Of a stretch of DNA of 64,000 nt, positions 8,547 to 16,593 are shown piece after piece (within the stretch, counting starts at the first letter, position 1; each line of letters starts with the position of its first letter). This stretch comes from JAGVSR01 sp964458265 (GTDB lineage Bacteria; Pseudomonadota; Alphaproteobacteria; Rhizobiales; Hyphomicrobiaceae): NCBI GenBank assembly GCA_964458265.1, contig CAYWIF010000012.1:22049-86048 (forward strand), in the 5' to 3' direction. The notes under the pieces are model-generated. The model did not search any database and was not told the DNA's origin. It saw only the letters and a program-made list of their open reading frames with translations. The position numbers and the translations under genes are program-made.

Positions 8547-9782
8547 ATGACTGCGGCACCGATGAAAACAGCAGATCCCTATCCGGCGCCGGATGGCGCG
8601 GACGCGGCGCGCGCGGCATTCGACTGGGCGGACCCGCTCTCATTCGGCGCGATGCTCAGTGACGAGGAGCGGATGCTGAGCGAGGCGGCGGCAAAGTTTG
8701 CAGCCGACAAGCTCGCGCCGCGCGTCATTCGCGATTTCAGGGAAGAGGGCTTTGACCGGTCGATCATGCGCGATCTGGGCGGGATGGGTTTTCTCGGGCC
8801 GACGATACCCGAGGCCTATGGCGGCGCTGGCGTTGGCCCGGTCGCGTATGGTCTGATCGCGCGCGAGATCGAAGCGGTAGATAGCGGCTATCGCTCCGCG
8901 ATGAGCGTTCAATCCAGCCTCGTCATGTATCCGATCTGGGCCTATGGCACGGAGACGCAACGGCTAATGTTTCTGCCGGCGCTTGCGGCGGGCGAGATGG
9001 TCGGCTGCTTCGGGTTGACGGAGCCCGACCACGGTTCGGATCCCGGTGGCTTGACCACGCGGGCGCGGCGTGTTGGCGGCGGCTATCGCCTCGACGGCGC
9101 CAAGACCTGGATCACGAATTCGCCGATCGCGGATATCGCGATCGTATGGGCAAAGACGGACGAGGGCACGATCCGCGGCTTCATCGTCGAGCGGGGCATG
9201 GCGGGTTTTTCCACGTCCAAAATCGAGAGCAAAATTTCGCTGCGCGCGTCGGTCACCGGCGAGATTGTTCTCGACGGCGTGTTGGTTCCCGAAGCCAACC
9301 TGCTGCCGCACGTCGCCGGGCTCAAGGGGCCGTTCGGGTGCTTGAACAACGCGCGCTTCGGCATCGCCTGGGGCGCCATCGGTGCGGCGGAGGCCTGCTG
9401 GCGCACGGCACGCCAGTATGTGATCGACCGGACGCAGTTCGGCCGGCCGCTGGCCGCGAACCAACTCATCCAGAAGAAACTCGCCGACATGCAGACCGAC
9501 ATTGCGCTGGCGCTTGGCGCTTGCCTGCAGGCCGGACGGATGAAGGAACAGGGCCGTCTCGCGCCGGAAGCGATCTCGCTCATCAAGCGCAACAGTTGCC
9601 TCAAGGCGCTGGAGATTGCGCGTACGGCCCGCGACATGCTGGGCGGGAACGGCATCTCGGACGAGTACCCCGTCATCCGCCACATGCTGAACCTCGAGGC
9701 CGTCAACACCTACGAGGGCACAGCCGACATTCACGCCTTGATCCTGGGTCGCGCGCAGACCGGCATTCAGGCTTTCTCTTGA
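8547..9782 (+). CDS. gcdH: Acyl-CoA dehydrogenase, glutaryl-CoA dehydrogenase type
   Basis: 411 residues with the three acyl-CoA dehydrogenase domains. FAD/substrate motifs include GCFGLTEPDHGSDPGG (about 153-168) and KTWITNSPIADIAIVWAK. The catalytic base is Glu390 in NTYEGTADIHALILGR, and the FGCLNNARFGIAWGA segment is typical of GcdH. GcdH oxidises and decarboxylates glutaryl-CoA to crotonyl-CoA. In a GABA/putrescine operon this suggests that cadaverine or 5-aminovalerate is also degraded: GabT and GabD would give glutarate, and a CoA transferase encoded elsewhere would feed GcdH. No such transferase is in this window, so that link is inferred. Confidence 0.87.
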   Translation: MTAAPMKTADPYPAPDGADAARAAFDWADPLSFGAMLSDEERMLSEAAAKFAADKLAPRVIRDFREEGFDRSIMRDLGGMGFLGPTIPEAYGGAGVGPVAYGLIAREIEAVDSGYRSAMSVQSSLVMYPIWAYGTETQRLMFLPALAAGEMVGCFGLTEPDHGSDPGGLTTRARRVGGGYRLDGAKTWITNSPIADIAIVWAKTDEGTIRGFIVERGMAGFSTSKIESKISLRASVTGEIVLDGVLVPEANLLPHVAGLKGPFGCLNNARFGIAWGAIGAAEACWRTARQYVIDRTQFGRPLAANQLIQKKLADMQTDIALALGACLQAGRMKEQGRLAPEAISLIKRNSCLKALEIARTARDMLGGNGISDEYPVIRHMLNLEAVNTYEGTADIHALILGRAQTGIQAFS

Positions 9783-9796
9783 GGAGCATTGCGACG

Positions 9797-11092
9797 ATGG
9801 CCACTTCCGCCGAACTTCACGAGCGCCGCGCCGCGGCCGTGCCCCGTGGCATCGGGCACGCAACATCGATTTACGCGGCGCGCGCGCTCAACTCCGAAAT
9901 CTGGAGCGAGGACGGCCGGCGCTACATCGATTTCGCGGCCGGCATCGCGGTGACGAACACGGGGCATCAGCATCCGCGCATTCTGAAAGCCATCGACGAG
10001 CAGATGAAGGCGTTCAGCCATGTTTGCTTTCAGGTGACACCTTACGAATCGTACGTTCGTCTGGCGGAACGGCTCAACGCCATCGCGCCCGTGACGGGGC
10101 CGGCCAAGACCATGCTGATTTCGACGGGTGCGGAGGCTGTAGAAAACGCTGTGAAGGTGGCGCGGGTTTTCACCGGCCGCCCTGGTATCATCTCATTCAC
10201 GGCAGGGTTTCACGGCCGCACGCTGATGGGGATGGCGCTGACCGGCAAGGTGGTGCCTTACAAGAAGGGCTTCGGGCCGTTCCCAGCCGACGTCTATCAA
10301 GTGGAATTTCCCAACGCCTATCACGGCGTGTCCGTGGAGCAGAGCCTGCACAGTCTGAAAAGCCTGTTCAAGCATACGGCCGATCCCTCAAGCATCGCGG
10401 GCATCATCATCGAGCCCGTGCAGGGCGAAGGCGGGTTCAACATTGCCCCGCCGGAATTTCTGCGGGAACTGCGCGCCATCTGCGACGAACATGGCATCGT
10501 TCTCATCGCGGACGAGATTCAAACAGGTTTTGCGCGCACGGGCCGGATGTTCGCGATGGATCACGCGGGGGTCAAAGCCGATGTCGTGACCTTGGCGAAA
10601 GGGCTTGCGGGCGGCATGCCTCTGGCCGCCATCACTGGACGCGCGGACATCATGGACGCCTCCGGGCCCGGTGGGCTGGGCGGCACGTATGCCGGCAATC
10701 CGGTGGCCTGCGCGGCGGCGCACGCGGTGCTTGACATCATCGCGGATGAGAAGCTCTGCGACCGGGCGAATGCCATCGGCAAGATCATGATGGATCGCTG
10801 CAATGAACTGGCGCAGCGCTCGAACCTCAACTGCGTCGGCGACGTGCGCGGGCTCGGCGCCATGTGCGCGATTGAACTGGTGAAGGATCAGAAAACGCAC
10901 GAACCGGCGCCGCAATTGACACAGGCGCTGCTCAAGGCCGCGAATGCGCGCGGGCTCATTCTTCTGTCATGCGGCACATACGGCAATGTGATCCGCTTTC
11001 TATCGCCGCTGACAGCCAGCGATGAGTTGGTGCGCGAGGGCATGGACGTATTCGAGGCGGCGCTGACCGAGGCCGTCTCCCAGACCGCATGA
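9797..11092 (+). CDS. gabT: 4-aminobutyrate--2-oxoglutarate transaminase
   Basis: Class III aminotransferase, 431 residues from ATG 9797, which follows GAGGAG at the end of gcdH. The frame is open upstream but the family N-terminus starts here. Motifs: STGAEAVENAVKVAR for the PLP phosphate, DEIQTGFARTGRMF, and Schiff-base Lys268 in TLAKGLAGGMPLA; the C-terminal SCGTYGNVIRFLSPL matches GabT. It converts GABA and 2-oxoglutarate to succinate semialdehyde and glutamate; many GabT enzymes also take 5-aminovalerate. It works with gabD (7075) in the same operon. Confidence 0.94.
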   Translation: MATSAELHERRAAAVPRGIGHATSIYAARALNSEIWSEDGRRYIDFAAGIAVTNTGHQHPRILKAIDEQMKAFSHVCFQVTPYESYVRLAERLNAIAPVTGPAKTMLISTGAEAVENAVKVARVFTGRPGIISFTAGFHGRTLMGMALTGKVVPYKKGFGPFPADVYQVEFPNAYHGVSVEQSLHSLKSLFKHTADPSSIAGIIIEPVQGEGGFNIAPPEFLRELRAICDEHGIVLIADEIQTGFARTGRMFAMDHAGVKADVVTLAKGLAGGMPLAAITGRADIMDASGPGGLGGTYAGNPVACAAAHAVLDIIADEKLCDRANAIGKIMMDRCNELAQRSNLNCVGDVRGLGAMCAIELVKDQKTHEPAPQLTQALLKAANARGLILLSCGTYGNVIRFLSPLTASDELVREGMDVFEAALTEAVSQTA

Positions 11093-11135
11093 TTTCCAGA
11101 CTTGTGAGGAAGGCGGCGCCTTCCGGGGAACAAAC

Positions 11136-12458
11136 ATGAACGTGCAGCTCAAGACCAACGATCTGGAAGCCTTCTGGATGCCGTTCACGGCAAACCGGCA
11201 GTTCAAGGCCGCGCCCCGCTTGTTCGCGAAGGCTGACGGCCTGCACTATTTCACACCCGAAGGACGCAAGGTCATAGACGGCACGTCCGGGCTGTGGTGC
11301 GTGAACGCGGGACACTGCCGGCCGAAGATCGTTGCGGCCATCAAGGAGCAGGCCGAAACGCTCGATTTTGCCGGCACTTTCCAGATGGGGCACATAAAAG
11401 CCTTCGAGGCGGCTTCACGTCTCGTCAACATCGCGCCGCAAGGGTTCAACCACGTCTTTTTCACGAACTCGGGGTCGGAGTCGGTGGAGACGGCACTCAA
11501 AATGGCGCTCGCCTACCATCGTGCGAAGGGGAACGGCACGAAGGTGCGGCTCATCGGTCGCGAACGCGGCTATCACGGCGTCAATTTTGGCGGCATGTCC
11601 GTCGGCGGCATGGTCAATAACCGCAAGTGGTTCGGTTCGCTCGTTGCCGGCGTCGATCATCTCCGCCATACGCACGATCTGGCGCGCAATGCCTTTTCCA
11701 AGGGTGAGCCGGAACATGGCGCGGACCTCGCCGACGACCTCGAACGGTTGGTCGCTCTGCATGATGCGTCCACGATTGCGGCTGTGATCGTGGAGCCCGT
11801 CGCCTGCTCGACGGGCGTTCTCATTCCGCCGAAGGGCTATTTGAAACGGCTGGAAGCGATCTGCCGGAAGCACGACATCCTCCTGATCGCAGACGAAGTC
11901 ATCACGGCTTTCGGGCGGATGGGCACGGCATTCGGATCGGATTATTTCGGCATTGCGCCGGACATCATTACGACGGCCAAGGGCGTCACCAACGGTACGA
12001 TTCCGATGGGCGCCGTTTTCGTCAACGACAAGGTGTACGGTGCGTTCCAGTCCGGGCCGGATTGGGCCATAGATTTCTTTCATGGCTATACGTACTCGGG
12101 GCACCCGATGGCGTGCGCAGCGGCCATTGGCACACTCGACACCTTCGCGGACGAAGGCCTGTTTACCCGGGCAGCGGATCTGGCGCCGTATTGGGAAGAG
12201 CGTTTGCATGCGCTGCGGGAAATGCCGCATGTCATCGATATCCGGAATATCGGCCTCATTGGCGCGGTGGAGTTCCAGCCATTGCCGGATCAGCCGACGA
12301 AGCGCGCCTACGACCGTTTCGTGCGTGCCTTCGAGAAGGGGCTCTTGGTGCGCACCACGGGCGATATCATGGCGCTTTCGCCGCCGCTGATCATCACCAG
12401 GTCCGAAATCGATCAGCTCTTCGACATTCTGACCGACGTCCTCCAATCGACGCCGTAA
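11136..12458 (+). CDS. Omega-amino acid--pyruvate (beta-alanine) aminotransferase
   Basis: Third class III aminotransferase of the operon, 440 residues. The start LEAFWMPFTANRQFK and the PLP-lysine region TAKGVTNGTIPMGAV (Lys282) are hallmarks of beta-alanine/omega-amino acid-pyruvate transaminases. HGYTYSGHPMACAAA is also characteristic. The likely reaction is beta-alanine plus pyruvate to malonate semialdehyde plus alanine. The next gene, mmsA, would convert malonate semialdehyde to acetyl-CoA, so the pair forms a beta-alanine route, for example from the aminopropyl end of spermidine or from 1,3-diaminopropane. Substrate range is inferred. Confidence 0.88.
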   Translation: MNVQLKTNDLEAFWMPFTANRQFKAAPRLFAKADGLHYFTPEGRKVIDGTSGLWCVNAGHCRPKIVAAIKEQAETLDFAGTFQMGHIKAFEAASRLVNIAPQGFNHVFFTNSGSESVETALKMALAYHRAKGNGTKVRLIGRERGYHGVNFGGMSVGGMVNNRKWFGSLVAGVDHLRHTHDLARNAFSKGEPEHGADLADDLERLVALHDASTIAAVIVEPVACSTGVLIPPKGYLKRLEAICRKHDILLIADEVITAFGRMGTAFGSDYFGIAPDIITTAKGVTNGTIPMGAVFVNDKVYGAFQSGPDWAIDFFHGYTYSGHPMACAAAIGTLDTFADEGLFTRAADLAPYWEERLHALREMPHVIDIRNIGLIGAVEFQPLPDQPTKRAYDRFVRAFEKGLLVRTTGDIMALSPPLIITRSEIDQLFDILTDVLQSTP

Positions 12459-12473
12459 GCGAGGCCAGACAAC

Positions 12474-13970
12474 ATGCTCACAATACAAAATGGCATCGAC
12501 GGCCGGATGGTGACTTCGACGTCGCGCCGGGAATCGGCGGTGTTCAATCCGGCAACGGGCGAACAGATCGCCATTCTGCCCCTATCGTCCAAAGCGGAAG
12601 TCGACGATGCGGTGGCGATCGCCAAGGCGGCGGCTCCGGCGTGGGGCAATACCCCGCCGATGAAGCGGGCCAAGGTGCTGTTCAAATTCAAAGAGCTTCT
12701 CGAGAACCGGGCCAATGACATTGCACGCGCCATTTCGCGGGAACACGGCAAGACGCATCCCGATGCGCTCGGAGAGTTGCAGCGCGGAATTGATGTGGTC
12801 GATTTTGCATGCGGCATTCCCCATCTGTTGAAGGGCGAGTTCAGCCGCAATGTGGGGCCAGACATTGATAGCTGGTCGGACCGGCAGCCGCTCGGCGTCG
12901 TGGCAGGCATCACGCCGTTCAACTTTCCCGTCATGGTGCCAATGTGGATGTTTCCCGTCGCGATTGCCTGCGGGAACACGTTCATTCTCAAGCCTTCGGA
13001 GCGCGATCCGTCAGCTACCTTGCTGATCTGGGACCTGTTGCGGGAAGCCGGACTGCCGAACGGCGTGTTTAACATCGTGCACGGCGACAAGGAGGCCGTG
13101 GACGCGATCCTCGACCATCCCGACATTGCCGCGGTGAGCTTCGTCGGCTCGACGCCAATTGCCGAATACATCTACGCGCGCGGGACCGCCAACGGTAAGC
13201 GCGTCCAGGCTCTGGGCGGTGCGAAAAACCACATGATCGTCATGCCGGATGCGGACATCGATCAGGCGGCGGACGCACTGATGGGTGCAGGCTACGGGTC
13301 GGCAGGCGAGCGATGCATGGCGATATCCGTTGCCGTGCCGGTCGGGGAGGCAACGGCTGACAGACTGATCGAGGCGCTAGCGCCAAAGGTGCGCGCGCTT
13401 AAAGTCGGGCCGGCGACGGACCCGGATGCGGAGATGGGCCCGGTGGTGACCATTGAAGCCAAGCGCAAGATTTCCGCGCTGATCGATCAGGGCGTGAAGG
13501 AAGGCGCGCAGCTTGTCGTGGACGGGCGGGGCCTTGTGTTGCAGGGCTATGAGAACGGCTATTTCCTTGGCGGTTCCCTGTTCGACCGCGTGACCCCGGA
13601 AATGACGATTTACAGGCAGGAGATTTTTGGACCCGTTCTCTCCGTGGTGCGAGCGGGATCGTTCGATGAAGCGGCACGGTTGATCAACACACACGAGTAC
13701 GGGAACGGGACGGCGATTTTCACCCGCGACGGCGATGCAGCGCGCACGTTCGCGGACAAAATCGAAGTGGGTATGGTGGGTATCAACGTTCCGATCCCGG
13801 TGCCGGTCGCCTATCACTCGTTTGGCGGGTGGAAGCGGTCTTTATTCGGCGATCATGCCATCTACGGCCCGGAGGGCGTACGTTTCTACACGCGGCTTAA
13901 AACTGTGACTGCGCGCTGGCCGACGGGCATTCGCAAGGGCGCGGAGTTCAACTTCCCCACTCTAAAGTAA
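12474..13970 (+). CDS. mmsA: CoA-acylating methylmalonate/malonate-semialdehyde dehydrogenase
   Basis: 498 residues of the ALDH6 family. The diagnostic features are LGGAKNHMIVMPDADID, which lacks the usual catalytic Glu, and the nucleophile Cys in GSAGERCMAISVAVPVG. The N-terminus ESAVFNPATGEQIA and C-terminal FGGWKRSLFGDHAIYG agree. It oxidises (methyl)malonate semialdehyde with CoA to propionyl- or acetyl-CoA, releasing CO2. It is the last gene of the operon, 15 bp after its aminotransferase partner, and is followed within 30 bp by an intrinsic terminator. Confidence 0.95.
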   Translation: MLTIQNGIDGRMVTSTSRRESAVFNPATGEQIAILPLSSKAEVDDAVAIAKAAAPAWGNTPPMKRAKVLFKFKELLENRANDIARAISREHGKTHPDALGELQRGIDVVDFACGIPHLLKGEFSRNVGPDIDSWSDRQPLGVVAGITPFNFPVMVPMWMFPVAIACGNTFILKPSERDPSATLLIWDLLREAGLPNGVFNIVHGDKEAVDAILDHPDIAAVSFVGSTPIAEYIYARGTANGKRVQALGGAKNHMIVMPDADIDQAADALMGAGYGSAGERCMAISVAVPVGEATADRLIEALAPKVRALKVGPATDPDAEMGPVVTIEAKRKISALIDQGVKEGAQLVVDGRGLVLQGYENGYFLGGSLFDRVTPEMTIYRQEIFGPVLSVVRAGSFDEAARLINTHEYGNGTAIFTRDGDAARTFADKIEVGMVGINVPIPVPVAYHSFGGWKRSLFGDHAIYGPEGVRFYTRLKTVTARWPTGIRKGAEFNFPTLK

Positions 13971-13995
13971 GCGCAGTACTGCATTTAACCATACG

Positions 13996-14024
13996 ACGCC
14001 GGGCCATTCAGCCCGGCGTTTTTT
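13996..14024 (+). terminator. Intrinsic terminator of the polyamine/omega-amino acid operon
   Basis: A perfect 9-bp stem ACGCCGGGC/GCCCGGCGT with loop CATTCA is followed by six T. It closes the transcript that begins near 1776. Confidence 0.93.
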
Positions 14025-14131
14025 CATTGCATTCTTGTCATCTGAAACTTTGGGTTCGTGGCCGCGTATTGCTATTCGACAGTTCGAACCGTCGCTCTCA
14101 ATCAACCTCAACGTATCCCTGGAGAACGACC

Positions 14132-14419
14132 ATGAAAGTTTCGGCTCTGGCCGCACTGCTGCTCGCAGCATCGACGACGCTCGCCGTTGCCGGCGGCGAC
14201 TTGAATGAGAAGGTCATGGAGGATAACCCCGGCGTAACGGGCGGCGGCACTACCGCCAATCCGACTGCCAAGCCCGAGACGGGCGGACTTGCGGAAAAGG
14301 CCATGCAGGATGCGCCGGGCGTTTCCGGTGGCGGCACGACGGCCAACCCGACAGCCAAACCGGACGACAAGAGCCTGACCGGAAAGGCGATGAAGGATCA
14401 TCCCGCCGTCGGAAACTGA
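14132..14419 (+). CDS. Small secreted protein with three imperfect repeats
   Basis: 95 residues from ATG 14132, preceded by GGAGAA at a good distance; an upstream in-frame extension lacks a ribosome binding site. Residues 1-20 form a signal peptide ending ALAVAGG. The mature part is three copies of a roughly 25-residue unit: an (E/G)KxM(x)D helix-like segment, then NPGV or APGV, then GGGTTANPTAKP; the third copy is cut short (KAMKDHPAVGN). The second Gly-Thr/Pro block repeats the first exactly (GGGTTANPTAKP). It is likely periplasmic and intrinsically disordered. I do not recognise a family and no function can be given. It is probably monocistronic. Confidence 0.75.
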   Translation: MKVSALAALLLAASTTLAVAGGDLNEKVMEDNPGVTGGGTTANPTAKPETGGLAEKAMQDAPGVSGGGTTANPTAKPDDKSLTGKAMKDHPAVGN

Positions 14420-14430
14420 CGGACGAACTT

Positions 14431-14459
14431 GAGAGCCCAGCCCGTCGGGCCGGGCTCTC
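14431..14459. terminator. Hairpin between the small repeat protein and fpr
   Basis: GAGAGCCC (14431-14438) pairs with GGGCTCTC (14452-14459), with further G/C pairing inside. It lies between two convergent genes and could end transcripts from either side, but neither flank has a T-run. Confidence 0.5.
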
Positions 14460-14472
14460 ACCCGTTTGGCCG

Positions 14473-15309
14473 CTACTTTTCTACAAAAGCCTTCTCGACG
14501 ACGTAGGTGCCCGGCTCGCTGTTCGAGCCTTCGACAAAGCCGCGATTTTCAAGGAGCGCCTTCATCTCGGCCAGCATGTGCGGGTTGCCGCACATCATCA
14601 CCCGCTCGTCTTCAGTCCCGAACGGTGCCATGCCCAAATCTTCGGTCATTTTGTGAGAGGCAATAAGCCCGGGAATGCGGCCCTTGTGATGGAACGGTTC
14701 GCGGGTGGCGGCCGCATAGTAGTGGAGCTTTCCGCCAGCCAAATCGCCGAGGTATTCGTGCCTTCGCACGCCGTCGACCACAGTTGAGGCGAACTCGAGT
14801 TCGGCCACCTGACGGCAGCCTTCGACGGCGATAACTGCTTCGAAGGTTTCATAAGTTTCCGGGTCGCGTAGGATACTCGCAAAGGGCGCAAAGCCGGTGC
14901 CGGTTGCGAACAGCCATAGCCGCTTGCCCGGCTTCAGGTTCGACAAAAGGAGCGTCCCCGTCGGCTTGCCGTTGACGATGATTTGGTCGCCGACCTTGAT
15001 GTGCTGGAGCCTCGATGTCAGCGGGCCGTTTGGCACTTTGATCGAGAAAAACTCCAGGTGGTCGTCGTAGATGGCGCTCGTCATCGAGTAGGCGCGCAGG
15101 AGTGGACGGTTTTCCGTTTCCAGACCGATCATCGCGAACTGTCCGCTCTGGAAGCGGAATGACGGGGCGCGCGTGGTGCGGAACGAGAAGAGCTTGTCTG
15201 TGTAGTGGTCGATGGAAAGCACGCGTTCCCGGCGCAAGCCGGGCGCGAGCGGCCGTTTGGCCGGCGCGCTGTCGGCGGTTTCTTGAAGACTGGGATCGTC
15301 CAGCATCAT
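14473..15309 (-). CDS. fpr: Ferredoxin--NADP+ reductase
   Basis: 278 residues, FAD-dependent bacterial (subclass Fpr) type. FAD-binding RAYSMTSA (about 74-81) and the NADP-binding domain with LFATGTGFAPFASILRD are visible; VMMCGNPHMLAEMKALL and the C-terminal VEKAFVEK match bacterial Fpr, which end in an aromatic-Val-Glu-Lys tail. It exchanges electrons between NADPH and ferredoxin or flavodoxin and is often induced by oxidative stress in proteobacteria. It is transcribed alone. A TTTGTC/GACAAA inverted repeat (15353-15374) lies about 45 bp upstream of the start. Confidence 0.94.
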   Translation of the reverse strand: MMLDDPSLQETADSAPAKRPLAPGLRRERVLSIDHYTDKLFSFRTTRAPSFRFQSGQFAMIGLETENRPLLRAYSMTSAIYDDHLEFFSIKVPNGPLTSRLQHIKVGDQIIVNGKPTGTLLLSNLKPGKRLWLFATGTGFAPFASILRDPETYETFEAVIAVEGCRQVAELEFASTVVDGVRRHEYLGDLAGGKLHYYAAATREPFHHKGRIPGLIASHKMTEDLGMAPFGTEDERVMMCGNPHMLAEMKALLENRGFVEGSNSEPGTYVVEKAFVEK

Positions 15310-15352
15310 CGCCAGGCTCCGAATTTGGTGTCTAACTCAATAAACGTTACAT

Positions 15353-15374
15353 TTTGTCAACGAGTGTAGACAAA
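15353..15374. promoter_or_regulatory. Inverted repeat upstream of fpr
   Basis: TTTGTC (15353-15358) and GACAAA (15369-15374) form an inverted repeat with a 10-bp spacer, about 45 bp before the fpr start. On the minus strand the right-to-left reading gives a -35-like TTGACA. It could be an operator or part of the promoter. The rest of the roughly 300 bp between fpr and the next gene shows no gene. Confidence 0.35.
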
Positions 15375-15607
15375 TTGGCTTGCGGAGGAAACCCGTTTTC
15401 CTGTCGGCCGGGGTGTTCCCATACTCAGCCCTATTATGTGCCAATGGCGGGCATGACCATGACCGGGATCAAGCGGGTCGCGGCGGCCAATCGCCGCGAG
15501 TCACCTGAATTTGCGGGGAAAAAGTCAGACGTTGATGACCGTCGCGCGGATGTCGCCGAGACGTTGCCGCATGGTAAGATCGGCTTAGAATCTCAAGGGG
15601 GGATCTG

Positions 15608-16516
15608 ATGCGCCGTTCGATTGTTGTTGCCGCAGCTTTGACGCTGGCTGCCGTCACCGCGTCCGCAGAAACCAAGGACAGCAAAAAGCCGAGCGCCGCG
15701 CCGCCACCGCCGGCCGCCAAGCCGGTGTGTGAAAATCCTGATGCCCTTGGGCTGGCGCGAACGGTCGAGATCGATACGACCGGCGGACCAGGGTTCGGCT
15801 TCGAGCAGTACAAGGCCTACGACTTCCTGGAGGATAAGGAAGTGGTTTTGACCTTCGACGACGGTCCCCAAGTCGGCACGACCAAAGCGATCCTCGATGC
15901 CCTTCAGGCCCATTGCACGAAAGCGACGTTCTTCTCGATCGGGAAGATGGCGCTTGGGATGCCCGAGATCCTGCGCGACGTGATCAAGCGCGGGCATACG
16001 GTGGGCACGCACACGATGACCCATGCCAGCATTCGCAAGAAGAAGACCAAGCAAGAGGCGATAGACGAAATCGAGAAAGGGCTCAGCGCCGTCAAGCGCG
16101 CCGCGGGTTCGCCGGTGGCACCGTTTTTCCGCTATCCGTTTTTGCAGGACAGTCCGGAGTCGCTGGAACATCTGGCGTCGCGCAACATCGCCGTCTTCTC
16201 GATGGACGTGGACAGCTTTGACTTCAAGTTCCGCAATGCCGAGCAAATGGTGAAGGACACCATGGCGAAGCTCGACAAGAAGGGCAAAGGCATCCTTCTG
16301 CTGCATGACATTCAGCCCGTGACGGCCAAGGCGATGCCGCAGCTCCTCGCCGCCATGAAGGCCGGCGGGTACAAAATTGTCCACGTCAAAGCCAAGGCGC
16401 CGGCCGCAACAATCGCGGAATACGACGCTCTCATCGAAAAGGACGTGAAGGGACTTCCCGGTGCCGCCGCTGACCGGCCCACGGGCAGCATCATCAAGAC
16501 CGTGCCGAACGACTAG
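15608..16516 (+). CDS. Secreted polysaccharide deacetylase family protein (paralogue 1)
   Basis: 302 residues: signal peptide (1-21), then a NodB-homology domain of carbohydrate esterase family 4. The catalytic and metal-binding residues are intact: the Asp pair in VVLTFDDGP, the His pair in GTHTMTH, FFRYPFLQD, and LLLHDIQP near the end. Before the domain is a motif ALGLARTVEIDTTGGPGF that recurs in the deacetylases at 41404 and 42569. Such enzymes remove N-acetyl groups from peptidoglycan or other exported glycans; the substrate is unknown here. A GGGGGG-like ribosome binding site precedes the ATG. Confidence 0.88.
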   Translation: MRRSIVVAAALTLAAVTASAETKDSKKPSAAPPPPAAKPVCENPDALGLARTVEIDTTGGPGFGFEQYKAYDFLEDKEVVLTFDDGPQVGTTKAILDALQAHCTKATFFSIGKMALGMPEILRDVIKRGHTVGTHTMTHASIRKKKTKQEAIDEIEKGLSAVKRAAGSPVAPFFRYPFLQDSPESLEHLASRNIAVFSMDVDSFDFKFRNAEQMVKDTMAKLDKKGKGILLLHDIQPVTAKAMPQLLAAMKAGGYKIVHVKAKAPAATIAEYDALIEKDVKGLPGAAADRPTGSIIKTVPND

Positions 16517-16593
16517 TTCGGCCGACTGAACGCCACGCTCCTGCCGTTTTGTCACCGTCTCCACTGACGGAGCAAAACCGCTCGGGGACCGGC

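Noticed and set aside
9146..9796. A 5' extension of gabT through gcdH
   Set aside because: Sequence before 9797 has no GabT similarity and overlaps the complete gcdH gene.
15354..15608. An 84-codon frame between fpr and the deacetylase
   Set aside because: No ribosome binding site, no recognisable family, and it fills a normal promoter region.
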